The position numbers and the translations under genes are program-made. Source: Isoetes taiwanensis (lineage: Eukaryota > Streptophyta > Lycopodiopsida > Isoetales > Isoetaceae). From it: a stretch of DNA of 64,000 bases. Shown in pieces: positions 1-12,244 of the stretch. The number at the start of each line of letters is the position of its first letter. Position 1 is the first letter of the stretch. Where the stretch lies: the NCBI GenBank assembly GCA_021234155.1, contig JAJEKV010000024.1, positions 17,490,030 through 17,554,029 of the forward strand, in the 5' to 3' direction. A model generated the notes under the pieces. It was not told the origin of the DNA, did no database searches, and worked only from the letters and a program-made list of their open reading frames with translations.

Positions 1-45
1 GAACATGCTCCGAGATCGTGTCATAGGAATGAAATACAAGGCTAT

Positions 46-1628
46 TTGAAGGCACGTTACTTATCAGCCATGAAAGCATCTTGGCGAATTATGTCATATG
101 ATATAACAAACAAATCTCCTGCTGTTAAATGCTTGCCTCTGCACTTGCCACGGTTAAATACGAAATCATTATTGGATCGATACTTCTTACGACCTTTAGT
201 TTTGTTGTTTGATGCATGTATATGTACATTCAATATTATGAAGAATATACATTAACACCACGTAATGGTAGATTATTGCTAGAACCTGGAACTTACGTGG
301 AGCAAGAGCGAGAAGAGTTCACACAAAATGTCGTTAAGAAGAGGTTGAAGCAACAGTTGGTGTGTAGGATACGTTTACTGCTGCCTAAAGTCGGCGAGGC
401 ATTTTATGTAAAACAAATACTATTACACCGCTCTGCATGGACATGTGATGAATTAAAGATTATAGATAACCAGCATTATGAAACGTACCAACAGGCTACA
501 GAAGCAGAAGGTTTGCTTGCAGCATACAATGAGGTGGTGCTAGTTATGGAGGAGGCAGTTTCTCTGTCACTTAGTCCTACACAACTTCGTTTCCTTTTTG
601 CAATGTTGTTACTTGACCAAGGACCAGCAATTGATTTATGGGCCAAGTTTCAAGTACCTATGAGTCTTGATTTGATGGATGAATGCCCAAATGATAATAT
701 AACTGCTTTCAATGAATCTTTCCATTTAATTAACAATATTTTGGTACAACATGGCACTAGCATCACGGCATTTGGTCTTCAATTGCGTCGACACGTTGCA
801 AGAGACGTAATACGTGAAATGAAAAGTTTTTCTGATTACACATTATATGTAAGTGCTGCAATGCAAATGTCGAGTACTATGACATATAATCAGCTAGACA
901 TATATAGGTTCTTAAGACAATGGCTAGAGTTTCCACAAAATAATGAAGCCATTTTCATTGATGGAAAAGCTGGTACAGGAAAGATATATCTCTTAAACTG
1001 CTTATGTTTGCTATCACGTGGCAACAAAAACATAGTTCTTCCATGTACTATGACAACACTTTCAGCACTATTGTATCCAGAAGGACGAACATCACACTCC
1101 CTATTCCTGTGATTGAAAACAATGTTGGGATTCACTCAATGCTGGAGCAAGATTCGGGAGCGGCACAACTGCTCATCGAGGCAAAAGTTATTATTTGGGA
1201 TGAGTTTTCAATGGGTAATAAAGCTGTCATAGAAAGTGCAAGTTTTGCACTACAACCTTCCTTTTGGGCGAAAACATTTCGTAGCCTGTGGGGACTTTAG
1301 ACAAGTTGCAGGAGGAGGGAGAATTGCAGCATTTGATGCATCTATAAAGTCATCATCATTGTGGAGGATTTTTCAAGTGTTGAGGTTGAACCAACTAGTA
1401 CGCAATGCAGGAGATCCAGAACTCATGCAGTTTGTCGACAATATTGGAGAAAATTGGGAACAAACCACGGTGCCACTTGATATTTTTAACATAACTACTA
1501 ACATTAGAGATGCATCTGAGTTTCTTTATCCATCTAAGATTCTGCCATACCCAAGTATATGTGAGAAACGAAATTTTATATCGCCAATCAATAAACTCGT
1601 TGACAATTTCAGTGATGGTATATTGAAA
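46..1628 (+). pseudogene. Helitron-type Pif1-like helicase, upstream part (interrupted and frameshifted)
   Basis: This is the region leading into, and the first motifs of, the superfamily 1 helicase that Helitron transposons carry to unwind DNA during rolling-circle transposition. The early part (46-255) has a KARYLSAMKASWRI-like stretch followed by LPLHLP, as in the segment before the helicase domain. The Walker A motif reads IDGKAGTGKIYLLN near 955-1000, with Ile where Thr is expected. Walker B reads VIIWDEFSM near 1187-1212, and GDFRQV follows near 1290-1310. Frameshifts lie near 1105 and 1265. Coding similarity stops at NFSDGILK just before 1629, where a large insertion begins; the remaining motifs resume at 13253. 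A replication initiator (HUH) domain is not in the window. Family assignment is secure; the copy is clearly dead. Confidence 0.85.
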
Positions 1629-1658
1629 CAAGGTGCTGCACACAGAGGGTTGCCCTCC
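1629..1658 (+). repeat. Left terminus of element A
   Basis: Thirty bases match 14952-14981 at about 27 positions (CAAGGTGCTGC, a variable base, CAC, a variable base, then GAGGGTTGCCCT). Similarity stops directly afterwards, as expected for the end of a transposon family with unrelated cargo. The GGGTTGCCC inside it is the inverse complement of the last bases of the right terminus. Confidence 0.65.
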
Positions 1659-1991
1659 AGTTTCTTGAGGGTAAAGTGGCCTAAATCTAATCGTGAAGTC
1701 ATGTTTTCACAATCTATATCTAAATTAAAATAGACGTCTACCATGTTCTTACAATCAGTTTGTAGTTCCCCTGCATTCATATACAAGCCCGTCCACAAGC
1801 GCCCCTCGATCGAATTGTATATGTAACTGAGTAGTTTAGTGTTCTTCTGGATAGGATCTTGAATTCATGTTTCTATGGCATCGCATCCCCGTTGTTGGTC
1901 AACAACTGGATTGACCATCTCCGACAAATAAATTGTGCTCTCATCCTCGTATCACGAATAAATTGTGCTCTGTATCATGAAACTTCCAGGC

Positions 1992-2019
1992 AAGGAAGGA
2001 AGGAAGGAAGGAAGGAAGG
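1992..2019. repeat. (AAGG)n microsatellite at the LINE 3' end
   Basis: Seven tandem AAGG units. On the LINE strand this is a TTCC repeat placed where a poly(A) tail would usually be, which suggests a simple-repeat tail. Confidence 0.85.
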
Positions 2020-2227
2020 TTCTTTTATCGTCCACGGAGACCAATCGGTCTATGGGACCCAATACAAAAACGCAGCAAGCGAATTACTGCCCGGATTAAA
2101 AAACCCCCGCCCCGAAGGGTTTTCGAGGGAAAAACCGTGGCAGCAATCAGCCTGCTGACAAACTGTCCTAACATATAAAATGCAGAAACACCCAAATATA
2201 TACAGTCATGCACCACACCCGTAGTGC

Positions 2228-5200
2228 CTAATCAGCGGGCAGCCATGCGGGGGCAAAGGTGACCTCGCGGAGTCCAAAGACCTCTGAATGTAATGACCCG
2301 GGGCACGTCGCGGACGGTGTGTTCATCGGCAAATGCAAGGGCAAATCCGGCCGCATTACTAAGGGGGGCGATCCGGCCCGGATCCGATCGAACTGGGCAA
2401 CTCGGAAAGTGTGAGACTCATCCTCAATGGCACCCGCTTGACAAAGACCGACAGAGCCTGTCTGGCGGGGCTCCCAATCCACCGCCTGCCTCGATCGCGA
2501 AGATGGTGGGCACCCGCGCGAATGGAGGCAATGAGTCTCGCTTTTTTGGGCAGGCCGGGAACGCAGGTAGAGCTGTGGGCCCCGGGCTAACACGGGGTTG
2601 ATGTGCTCCTTGTAATGGGCCATTTTGACCTGCTCTAGAGCGCCGGGGTCCCAGAGCTTGCCAAGGAAACAAGCGTCTAGGTACTCCCGCAAGCTGTCAC
2701 GATCGGCCATTTGTGCCCCACTTGCACGATCGTGCTCCGCACATTCCATCTGGCGAACCAGCCGATCTCTTACCCCTCCAACAGGCCCTAAGCCGCTGCG
2801 GACCCATGGCCCGCGGTGTAAGCCAAAAAGGGAGCCGAGCATCACCCATAGTAACCACTTTTACGAAAATAGGCGATGTGTCTATCAAGGGCTGCTAGGC
2901 GATGTGTCTATCAAGGGCCGCCTTTGGCGGCAAGAATCCGGTTTCAGAAGCGAGAATCGATAGGGGACTGAAGGTTTCACCCCAAGTGCCCGTGCCAAAA
3001 TGCCTTACGCACCGCTCCAAGTCATTCCAGTGTCGCCAAAGAGACGACCGGGCCCCAAACCTCGACCCGTCTGGAAGGGCGGGGCTCGACCGGTGCGAAC
3101 AGATGTGACCGATGGCCCCAATCATAGAGCTCTGCCTCGGGTGATTGTTGTTCGCATGGCATAAAAAGCGCTTTCAGTGCTGCTATCACCCTAAGCGGAT
3201 AGACGCCTCCCGCCAGAGCGAGGAGGGGAACTCCACCCTAGGTACTTGTAGGTGGGCGTGGCGTCCCACAGTGCCGTCCTCGATATGTGAGTGCAGGGGA
3301 GGCATGGGGTGGCGTGAAGAGGATATGAGAACCACCCCGGTCTTGGCGGATTGACGCGCATGTCCGTAGCGACAAAATGTGTCTAGGGCGCCCGGTGAGA
3401 CCGCATAGCTTCGGGTGTGGGCCAAGCGGGCCAACATCGCCCCGCATAGATGAGCCGGGCGGATGACCCAGTGCAAAAAGTCGTATGCCATCCCCCATGC
3501 TCGATAAGCCGGGACTCTAACCGATCAATGTAGAGGCCAAAAAGTGTTGGCGAGAGGGGGCAACCCCGCCGACCCCGGTACTTACTTGGTGAATGCCTGC
3601 CCGGCCCGCCGGCCGCATCCCGCCAAAACAACTCTCATACAACTTTGTATATGGCATTACGCACGTGCGGCGGGAGCCCCAGTTGACGCAGTCTAGCCCA
3701 CAGCTTTTCCCGGGAACCGTATCAAAAGCCTTCGCGAAGTCCACAAAGCAGCAATACAAGTCCTGCCGATGATTCCGGCTGTCTTCAATCAGTGCCCGCA
3801 GTGTAAAGATATGGTCAATCGTTGAGTGGCGGGGTCTAAAGCCCTGCTCGCGCATCTAGCGCCTACGCCCGGGTCAACTGCTGCTCGAGAATGCCGATAA
3901 CGGTTTGGCAAATCTTGAAATCGACCATGATCGTCCCCAGGTAATTGGCGGACGGTGGGTCGCCCCCCCTTGTGAATGGGAACAACCCCGCTTGTGGTCC
4001 ATTGTCGGGGAGACCTTCCTGCAATGCTCTGTTGAACAGGGTAGTGAGGACCGGCACAAGCGGCTGCCCTGCCCATTTGAGTAACTCGGCCTGCATACCA
4101 TCGAGGTCAGCTGCCTTCCCATTAGCCGGTAGTTCGCGGGCCCTCCTCAACATCCTCGCCCCACGAGAACCAATGGGGCCATCCTGGGGGGTATGGGCGT
4201 CACGCGTTCTGGCCGGGTCATAGAGTCTGCCGCAAGTACCGTTCCCACTTTGCCGGGTGTGATGTCCCCTCAGGGTCGGGCTGGCCTTCGAAGCACTCTG
4301 GCCAAAAGGTTCGAGGATGAGTGTCCAAAGAAAGTCGAACATCTCCCCTCGATGCACGGCAAGGTACCCGCGCCTTTGTGTCCTTCGGATGGGCGCGGCA
4401 TCGTGGGTGGCCTCGCAAGCGGGTACCGGATCCGTATGTGACGGAGCTGCCGCTTGCGTTCTTTACACTCCGCATCAAACCATCGGTTCTGCGGGAATGT
4501 TGCTGACCACTGGAAGGGCGACGCTGGGGTTCGCCAGCACCCCGTCCGCGCATCCCGTAATAGCGAAGTCACCGTGGTTGCATCTGGCGCTCTAGTGTGG
4601 AGGTCTGCAGAAATTACCGGGAGGGCATCCATGAGCATCTTGGCGTAGTCCTCTCACGCTCATAATCTAGTCTCAACCGAGGACGGCGAGGGGCTGGCAT
4701 AGTGGGGGTTACGGCGGCTTGCCAAACCAGGTCCAAATAAAGTGGGAGGTGATCCGATGCGACCTCCTCATCCCGACCGCGTGCCCACCCGAAAACGGCC
4801 CGATGAGATGCATATCTTTAGCAACCTTCGAGCACATAGTCCACCACACTAGACCCTCCCCACGATTGTCACATGCGCATGTGCACTTGCGGTGAATCGG
4901 GCCCTTTGTGAAAGGCCATTGCAAATTATCAAGTAAAAATGCCACATAGCAGGAGCAACCGCCATGCGCCAAAAGCGAGTGACCTGGGCGTCATCCGACC
5001 CTCGTGGCGGGTTTGCTTCGCGGGCTGAAGGGAGGACATCGTCGTGAGGGGGTCAAGTCGCATGGGCTGCTCTACTCCCGTCCGGTGCATTGAAATCTCC
5101 AAGAAGGACGACCCTACCCAACTGCTGGTGCTGCTGTATGTCATCATATAGATCGACATAAGGGTCCATCCTATCCGCATCGGGGTGGCTGCGATAGAAG

Positions 5201-5560
5201 GTGATGTCTGCGTGAGGGAAATAACAGCGCCCGTAAAAGAGGGGTTGCCACCGGTATTATGCACACGAACCCACAAGTACCGGTTGTGTCCCGTCGCCTT
5301 CCTCGGAGGGTAAACCGAATGTGCCAAGGTTGTCCAAAGGTAGCAAGCCACTCCACCATGACCCCTCCGTCTCCGTCGTATGTGTATTGAAGACCGAGAA
5401 ATGTTGGTAACCCTAAGGCAGATCGTAGCCTTGTGGCTCAAAGATGCTCCCATGTCTCCATGAGAAAGATGAGATCCATACCGGCTGCCACGGAGTTCAG
5501 ACTGTCCCCCTTCTGCCAAGGGAAGCCTCGACAATTCCATGAGACCACCCGGAGACACAA
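2228..5560 (-). pseudogene. LINE ORF2: endonuclease, reverse transcriptase, C-terminal Cys/His segment (frameshifted)
   Basis: Read on the minus strand in several frames. Endonuclease signatures are SWNCRG near 5520-5550, METWE about 90 bases further on, VVLLGDFNA with GDFNA at 5086-5100, and SDHLPL with the SDH triplet at 4749-4757; these are metal-binding and catalytic motifs of the APE-type nuclease that nicks the target. Reverse transcriptase motifs include GFRPRHSTIDHIF near 3800-3850, FVDFAKAFDTV near 3715-3750 and RRGCPLSPTLFGLYIDRLE near 3510-3570. The YADD box expected near 3440-3460 is degraded to something like IYAG. The C-terminal part has LCQAGAIEDESH near 2400-2450, typical of the Cys/His motif that ends many LINE proteins. 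Frameshifts prevent a full product. Confidence 0.8.
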
Positions 5561-5599
5561 TTCCTATTTGTCAGCAGGGATGGTATCGCACTGAGTCAG

Positions 5600-7177
5600 C
5601 GGGGAGGACGGAAGCAGAGGCTCGAGTGAGAAGTAGATGGAGCCGGGCGCGATGTGGGCCAGAGGGCGGGGCTGTGAGGGGAGCAGGAGTAGGAGCAGAG
5701 AAGGGGGGCCGTGGTAGGAGAAGCAAAAGCGGGGCAGCGTGTAGGCTGCGGTTGGGGCTGCGGGTCCGCAGCGATGCAAGGCCGGAAAATGTGCATCCCG
5801 CCGAACCAATCCCTCGGCACCCCGGTGGCGAATGCCTCTGACCACGACAAGCTCCCCGCTCTGCGTGCCTCCCTTTGCACGTGTGTGAGGTCCCGTCCCA
5901 CGCTGAGGATGTTCCCTTCAACATCGCCCTGGGCGCAATATGGCATCACGCACCCGCATCCGCATAACCGTGAATATGACAATGCGGTCACGACCCGGCC
6001 GAGCCCCATGACGAAGCTTTCGAGAAATGTGAACTGCCCGGGGAATGTCATCCGATCGAGAATGTGTGTTAGGATGTTGTGGGCGAGACTCTCCCCTGGT
6101 TGCTCGCATGCCTCGAACTACCAGATTGTGGCCTCTCCGCTGGCCCCGAGTTCTCCCGGGCCCGCGGGTCAAAGGTGGGCGAGGGCCGGGTCCCGTGGCC
6201 GGGGGTGGTGGTGGTGGCCGGGATGGCGGGGAGTGGCTGGAGGGCGGGCAGCAAAGGCGGGGCGTGGCTGCCGGCGCGGGAGGCTGGGCGGGTAGCGGTC
6301 CCAGCCGCTCGCCCCGCCCCAGGAAGTCGGGGAGCACAGCTCTTGTAGGGCCTCGGCCGCCGCCGCCATCTCCCCGCCAAGACCGCCGCAGAAATGACTA
6401 TGAACCCTGGTAGGGAGACCCCTGCTCGCCTCAGGATGGTTGTCCGCAACCCCCGGAGCTCCGTGCTCGAGTAGCGAGAGCATGCTCGGCCCCAAAGACA
6501 CGGCGCCGAGGGCCGGGCTTGTTGTTCGATCTTACTCAAGATCCCGGCCGGTTCCGGGTTGTCGCAAGAGCAGCCTCCCCCGCGCCATGGTGGTGGCTGC
6601 CCCACCTCTCGATCAGGCCGGTGACACCGCGGACCATCGCGTCTCCTGCATTCGCGGCTCCCCTCTCTGTGTCATGGTGTCCAGAGTGATGAACCACGAG
6701 TCTAGGGCGGGCCCGCATGTCGGGCGACCTCTGCCGGCTTTGTTGCCGCTCGAAGTGTGTGCAAGGCCAAGGCCATCTTCCACATCACGGCGTCGCGGGT
6801 CTCCACACTGTGATGCGGTTCTTCTCGACCCGATTTGCCTTTTGAGCACATGGGATGCCGAGGACTCCATCTCCACCGCCATGCCGGCCCGGCGGGCACC
6901 TTTGTTAGCCTCAATCACGAGCACCGTTAGCCTCCACTCCCGCTTTGGCGTGGCTCCAATTCTCTGCCAGAGGCGGGGAGTTCCTATGTGGTCTGCGAGC
7001 AATCAATCCCTTCCGCCGGCCGGCTGGCCTCGCTGAGGGGGCCTTAGCCTTAGCCCGAGCCTCCTTCATGGAGGATGACTCTCCCCTGTCCATGATGGCT
7101 GATCGGGACCGTTTGTGCGGCGGCCCCTCGCCTTGGGTTTCCCAGGCCGGCCCATCTTCTGTGGCCATGACTTCCAA
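5600..7177 (-). pseudogene. LINE ORF1-like (gag-type) region
   Basis: A start codon at 7177 opens a basic, Ser/Ala/Arg-rich segment (MEVMATEDGPAWETQGEG...). Coding similarity then passes between frames down to about 5600. Position and composition fit the nucleic-acid-binding ORF1 of a LINE. No zinc knuckle was found with certainty. The very high GC content creates long open frames on both strands, so length of an open frame is not evidence here. Confidence 0.45.
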
Positions 7178-7469
7178 AGTTTGAGGGGTCTCTGGCTGTG
7201 GAAAGGGTGCTTAGAATTCAATTTGGGGACTCAATTTGGGGGTGTGGGGGTTTTGGGGGTTCCAAAGGAGAAACAACTCGCCATAATCCATTTTATAGCC
7301 GCAACTTTTTGTGGCATCTTGCATCAACTCTCTGCAAACAAGACTAGTCGTTTGTTGCATTTATCCTCAAACTGATGAGGCCTTTTTACTCTTTTTATGT
7401 ATATTTTGAGCTTTATATGCTTCAGCTCGCCATCAATGTTCTCTTCATTTTCTTGGCTTGCCATAGGCT

Positions 7470-7740
7470 TCACATACCACTGCCCACCAACCCTCTGTAG
7501 TCGAATCCTTTTCCTATATACATTTGTTGTCTCAATAATGATGTTTGGAGGACAGGAGATCTTACACTATTCTCGTAATATTGACCATCATAACCAGTAT
7601 GTTCCAAGACCCAAGGATGACAGAGAATTTGCTCTATTGTCAATCTTCTTTGAAGATCTGGATACAACATTTCAAGTTGCTTTCGCCATTGCTACGGATG
7701 GACATGGATTTACAAATGAGTCGAAGGCTGTCTGAGATAC
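7470..7740 (-). pseudogene. Protein kinase fragment (end of catalytic domain)
   Basis: The minus strand reads MLYPDLQRRLTIEQILCHPW followed by VLEH. This matches the last part (subdomain XI) of plant Ser/Thr kinases of the CDPK/SnRK kind, where a partly buried Arg precedes a HPW motif. The upstream bases 7671-7740 resemble the preceding stretch but are out of frame. Nothing of the ATP-binding or catalytic loop is present, so this is a fragment. It lies inside element A between the LINE and the hAT-type MITE and was probably captured from a host gene. Confidence 0.6.
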
Positions 7741-8039
7741 GGAGACACTAAAAAACTGTGGCTTGCAAGGGCAAGCCAACAACAAACACTACAACTCTGC
7801 AAACCACAAGACGGCAATCTAGCAATACATACAGAAATAGTATGAATATATAAGAAGCACTGCAGAAATAAATGACATGCATGTGGAAAATGTGTGAACA
7901 TGACGAATACGTTAACCACCATCCAGCAAGATACCAGACAAAATGCAAATGAGTATCAACTGACTTGTCCAGCATAAAACGAAAAAAACTAGCAGTAGGG
8001 CAGGCTTGGGCAGAAGTATTAGAAAGTTAGTAACTCGAC

Positions 8040-8364
8040 CAGGGATAGGTTCAATACTGTATACGTTTTATACGTAATACGTATTTTTCGTTTGATACGG
8101 CACAAATTTGACGTTTAATACGTCAAAAATACGTCCAAAAATTCCGTCGACAAAATTTTCAGTAAAGCGAAACCTTGATTCGTTTACGCCAAATTTTTTC
8201 AGGCGTAGCGAAAACCTTCCGGTTTAAACTAAAAAAAAAAAAAAAAAAAAAAAATAAAGCGAAACCTTACGTTTTCGCTACGCTGAATTTTTTCGCGCGT
8301 TTAAACCTTCCGGTTAAACATAGCGATTTTCACAGCGAAAGCGAACCGATTTAAAATTCAAAAA

Positions 8365-8395
<31 letters not shown>

Positions 8396-8657
8396 ATTAT
8401 TTTTTTTTTTTTAGTTTAAATCAAGGTTTTTTAAACTACGAAATAAAAAAAATAATTTTCGCGTAAAAACGAAAACTAAAGGTTTAAACTACGAAAAATG
8501 TTTCGCGTAAGCGAGATTGAAGGTTTCGCTTACGCGAAAATTTTTTTTCCGGCCGGCGAGTATTAAATACGAAAAATACGTATTTTTCCCAAAAATACGT
8601 ATTTTTGTACTTTATACGTCTGAAAAAATAATTTCATACATACAGAACCTATCCCTG
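8040..8657. mobile_element. Non-autonomous hAT-type MITE (618 bp)
   Basis: The ends are CAGGGATAGGTTC at 8040-8052 and its exact inverse complement at 8645-8657. An 8 bp direct duplication, AACTCGAC, flanks it at 8032-8039 and 8658-8665. An 8 bp duplication with CAGGG-type ends is the hAT signature. The interior is AT-rich, with two poly(A) runs and repeated TACGTATTTTT, AAACCTTCCGG and GTTTAAAC words, and no coding sequence. The intact duplication argues for a fairly recent insertion. Confidence 0.85.
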
Positions 8658-8665
8658 AACTCGAC

Positions 8666-10312
8666 TAAGTTCCCAAAAATTGCATTTATATATCACTGGC
8701 CGAAGTTGCACATGGAAAAGAATTAGAAAAGTTAATAACTGGAGTAGGTTCCATAATATTTCATTCATATATCACTAGCAAAAGTTGCCAAGTCATGGGT
8801 GTATGTGGTGTGTATGCTCAATAAAGGATAACCTGCAGTAGTGCTCATTGAATTTACGAGCAATGACAATGGTGTGGCTCGAGGTAGTCAATAATATCAT
8901 TATCATTGAAGAATTTGTCTTTCATCATGATAGATGTTGTAAAGTAAAGCTTGTTAATTGCAATAGATAGATAGACAGAGTGGACGAGTTACATGAAACA
9001 CAATGACATTAAATTGTAGGAGACAATAATGAAAAATAGAGTTATCCCATGATACTTGACAATTGTCGCCTCTATGTTGCTTTTCTCTTTTCCAACATGT
9101 TTAAACAACTCAAATGCTGAAAGGAGTTGAATATTTATCTGGCTCACTTAAAATAGAATTGATAATCAAATTAGGAGAAAGAAATTGGGAGGCAACAAGT
9201 TGTTTTGAATTAAGCTTCTGAAATATAGTGTGATATTAACATGTGTGTCGTCAGATGAGCTTGTTATTTAAGATAAAATTGCATACATGTGTACTTTTAG
9301 GATGTAAGTAGGTTTTCCAATGAGTTTTTGGGGATTTTATTTTATTTTTTAAAGGGAAATGGTGTCAGCCTTCAGATGCATTTTGTTCTTTGCAATGGTT
9401 GGTTTTTGGACGATGGGAACTGGAGTCAACGAACCAGGATTGTTTTGGAAAGCCCCTTTCCTTGTACCGCTGGCAGGCGTCTCCGGGATCTGTTGGATTC
9501 GTGGCAGAAGTCTCCGGGACCTGTTGATCCGGTTTTGGGCTCACGCACATGCCATCTTTGAATTCTAATAAGCATATTGCGCTCTCCAGCTTCTCTCTCA
9601 ATTTCGGTTTGCCCCTGCGAATTGGTGTTGTTTTATCTGTTCCTTGTGTGGGTTCTATGTGCTCTTGCTTTTCTTCTTTGGTCTATTTGATGCTTCAACC
9701 CTGAGCAGATTTGATTTTGGATCAAGATCGGTGTGTTTTCGGATCAGGGGTTTCTCTCTCGTCTGTTGGCTTTCCATCCATAGTTCTTTGCTCAAATCTC
9801 TCTTCTGCATTGTTGCTGCTTTGCCACCTGTACGGTCCACGTCCCAAGAGACGATGGTTTAGTTCAATGGCTCCAGGTTTTTTAATTAAAAAAAAAAAAA
9901 ATCGATTAGAGTAGGAGACAGATTAGAGAAGCCAAGTGTATCTTAAGTTTTAAGGATGCAAGTTGTTTAGGATTTTGAACTTGAATTTTAGTTGTAGACA
10001 TAACAAAATTATTTAGCTAGGACATTTGAGAAGTCTTTTTCTAGTGACTTTTGCTCAATACCTCTTTTGCCACCAAATGTAACTGATAATTTCATATATG
10101 AACGTGGGTCTAGCTGTTATTAAGCTGCCTTTGTCTACGCCTATATATTCTAAATGGAAAAAGATTGTGGAGTATATTTAACAAAGTATTAGCATTTTTT
10201 TTAGCATCACTCTTTAATTCTTTGTATTGTTGGTGATACAATTTTTATATTTTTCACCAATTGTCATATTTTTCAAAATTCTTGACTATCTTCAGCATTC
10301 AAATACAACCTC
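8666..10312. other. Non-coding part of element A
   Basis: AT-rich from 8666 to about 9330. From 9330 to 9870 the sequence is more GT-rich, with a small internal repeat of GTCTCCGGGA near 9479 and 9509 and open frames of 60-78 codons that resemble nothing I know. I see no gene, RNA or terminal repeat that I can support. Confidence 0.4.
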
Positions 10313-10426
10313 AAGACAACTCTTAGGCAGTGCTAACTCACTATGAGAATATTTTTGACAGGTTACTTGAAGACAACTCTTAGGCAGTGCTAACTCACTA
10401 TGAGAATATTTTTGACAGGTTACTTG
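10313..10426. repeat. 57 bp tandem duplication
   Basis: Two adjacent copies with no difference noted by eye (10313-10369 and 10370-10426), each starting AAGACAACTCTTAGG. Because 57 is a multiple of three, open frames continue through it. Confidence 0.9.
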
Positions 10427-10710
10427 GCGTAGAAGAATCCGCGCTAGCCATCCCCAAGGGCTATACTTCCTGTCCTCTAATGCGAAGACAATGTTTGGCA
10501 AGGAATAATGTAAATTCTAGTTCCTAAGACGTCAAAGGGAACCGTCTCTAGATATATTGAGGAAATTGTCCTTATAGAATTGTCGTTTGGTGGATAGATT
10601 AAAATATAAATGACAGAAGGAAATATACAAGAAGGCAACAACGCCAAGAGTAATAACATTGTGCAAACTACCACGAAGATTGTAATTAGTTGTTGTATAA
10701 AGGCTAAGCT

Positions 10711-10962
10711 TCAGTTTCTGGACGGATGAAGGCCAAGCGACTCGAGTTTCATGCAATTGCTAAACTGCACTAGCACATAACCAACAAACTGGTTATCCCA
10801 TAGATCTATACAAATTGCTTTACTTAGCAGACCAAGTTCAAGTGGCACTGTACCACTTAGGTGATTTGTATACAACACCTTTTGTATTAAGTGCAATTGG
10901 CAAAGGACTTCTAAAGGTATATTGCCTGTCAGGTTATTGCTGTACCAGAAAAACCATTTCAA
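10711..10962 (-). pseudogene. LRR receptor-like protein fragment
   Basis: The minus strand encodes about three plant extracellular leucine-rich repeats: YSNNLTGNIPLEVLCQL, then NHLSGTVPLELGLLSK, then DLWDNQFVGYV. The spacing and the GxIP signature match LRR receptor kinases and related proteins. No signal peptide, membrane segment or kinase is attached, and the frame ends on both sides, so this is a fragment. It lies inside element A in the same orientation as the kinase fragment at 7470-7740. I cannot say whether both came from one receptor kinase gene. Confidence 0.65.
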
Positions 10963-12019
10963 ATCCTTGATTCAGGGATGTTAAACTATGTTTCAACTAA
11001 CTCGTTACCACATATTGTAAGATGATAATACGTAGTCCTGTAAATTCATATGCATGCCTATAGTTACTCAGCATTATTTCAATACTTGTAACTTTGCAGG
11101 ACAATGTTCAATTCTCTGCAATATTAAAATCAGTCTACTGCAGCACTGTAAAACAGTCTACTGTAAAATATCTACTGTAGAACTGCTCAATGCAAGCCCA
11201 TTTGCAACATATTTATCAAAATAAGGCTATGTCATTACTTAAGAGCATTAGGTAGGATATATCTTCTACAAATGGGAAATGCAATTTTAAGATTACTCAT
11301 GACTTATAGCCTAGGTGGAAGAGATTACATAGTCAATTAAAACCGGAGAAAAGAAATCTTCTGAAGGAGCCAAATCATGGCCATAGATTGTGAAGAAGTT
11401 ATTCAGACCGTAGCCATTAAACGAAAAGGAAAAACATAATCTTCTTAAACTTGGGGGCTGTGGACTGAGAATTTTAGCCTCTCAAAAAGGTCTAATCTAG
11501 AAAGATCAAACTATTGGCATATTTATTCCTTATTGATAACCATATTGGATGCTTCAGAAAAAAACTTGCCCATCACAAAACGACCTTCAGATAGCTTGCA
11601 TCAGAAGTAAGTAAACAAGTTTACTTACTTCTTGACATGTGCTGAAGCATTGCAGCCACTATAACTCTCTGGTGTGTTGTTACATGCTAAGCATATCCTG
11701 CAAGAACTGCTCCCCATGACACCACATTCAAATTACATAGTATCAAAGGCTGTTTATTGCTGAGGCTCCTGCAATGAACCTAGCAAAACCAGCTAATGAT
11801 TCTTTGCATAAAATTTTATCTCAAAATTTAAAGCCAGACAAAAGTGAAAACCATAGATTATATATAGTGCGTAACCATACCTGGACACTCATTATTTTAT
11901 ACTTGATAAAGAACCATTTGCTGTCTATATATGTTAGCATCTTTACTCCTATTGTTGGAGACAAGCTCAAATAGTATTGTTCCAGATTGTCAGCAGGAGA
12001 CTGTCAGCTGCCTGCAGTA
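10963..12019. other. Non-coding part of element A
   Basis: AT-rich sequence without a supported gene. Near 11130-11180 there are short repeats of the words CTACTG and CTGTAAAA. No terminal repeats or RNA genes were recognised. Confidence 0.4.
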
Positions 12020-12244
12020 CTAATGTGACAACATCAGTTCTATTCTACCAAGGAGTGGCCTCTGCAAAGATAAATCACAGATTTTGGCCTCAAGTCGAAA
12101 AGTATCTAATTTGTCTGCATATAATATCTCCCAATTCCGCAGGATAAAGAGTGTAATGAAGCACTGATCGCCTCCAACTTGAAAGCACTGTGCAAATATT
12201 AGAGCATCTTTCTTGTCAAGAGCTTGCACATCCTCTGCAAGCAA
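12020..12244 (-). pseudogene. Possible second exon of the unrecognised captured gene
   Basis: The minus strand opens after a TTGCAG acceptor-like site near 12240 and reads EDVQALDKKDALIFAQCFQV. The composition is protein-like, but I do not recognise the family. Its phase does not fit directly to the exon at 12835-12990, so an exon may be missing or the two may be unrelated. Confidence 0.3.

Larger units (their letters stand above)
1984..7260 (-). mobile_element. GC-rich non-LTR retrotransposon (LINE), decayed, with (TTCC)n tail
   Basis: On the minus strand this reads as an ORF1-like gag region (7177 to about 5600), an apurinic-type endonuclease (about 5560-4700), a reverse transcriptase (about 4360-3380), a C-terminal zinc-knuckle-like segment (about 2845-2225) and a 3' untranslated region that ends in GATAAAAGAA followed by a TTCC repeat. 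The block is much richer in G and C than its surroundings and begins and ends sharply. Many frameshifts and stops show it is dead. It lies wholly within element A, so it either inserted after capture or was carried along. Exact 5' end and target duplication were not resolved. The 5' boundary is set by the G-rich stretch near 7200-7260. Confidence 0.8.

Noticed and set aside
1804-2224. A separate gene at 1859-2158 (99 codons)
   Set aside because: It overlaps the LINE 3' UTR and the AAGG repeat and has no motif.
2225-7180. Bacterial contamination or a bacterial gene cluster, because of the high GC content
   Set aside because: LINE endonuclease and reverse transcriptase motifs explain the block, and both flanks are continuous with plant element DNA.
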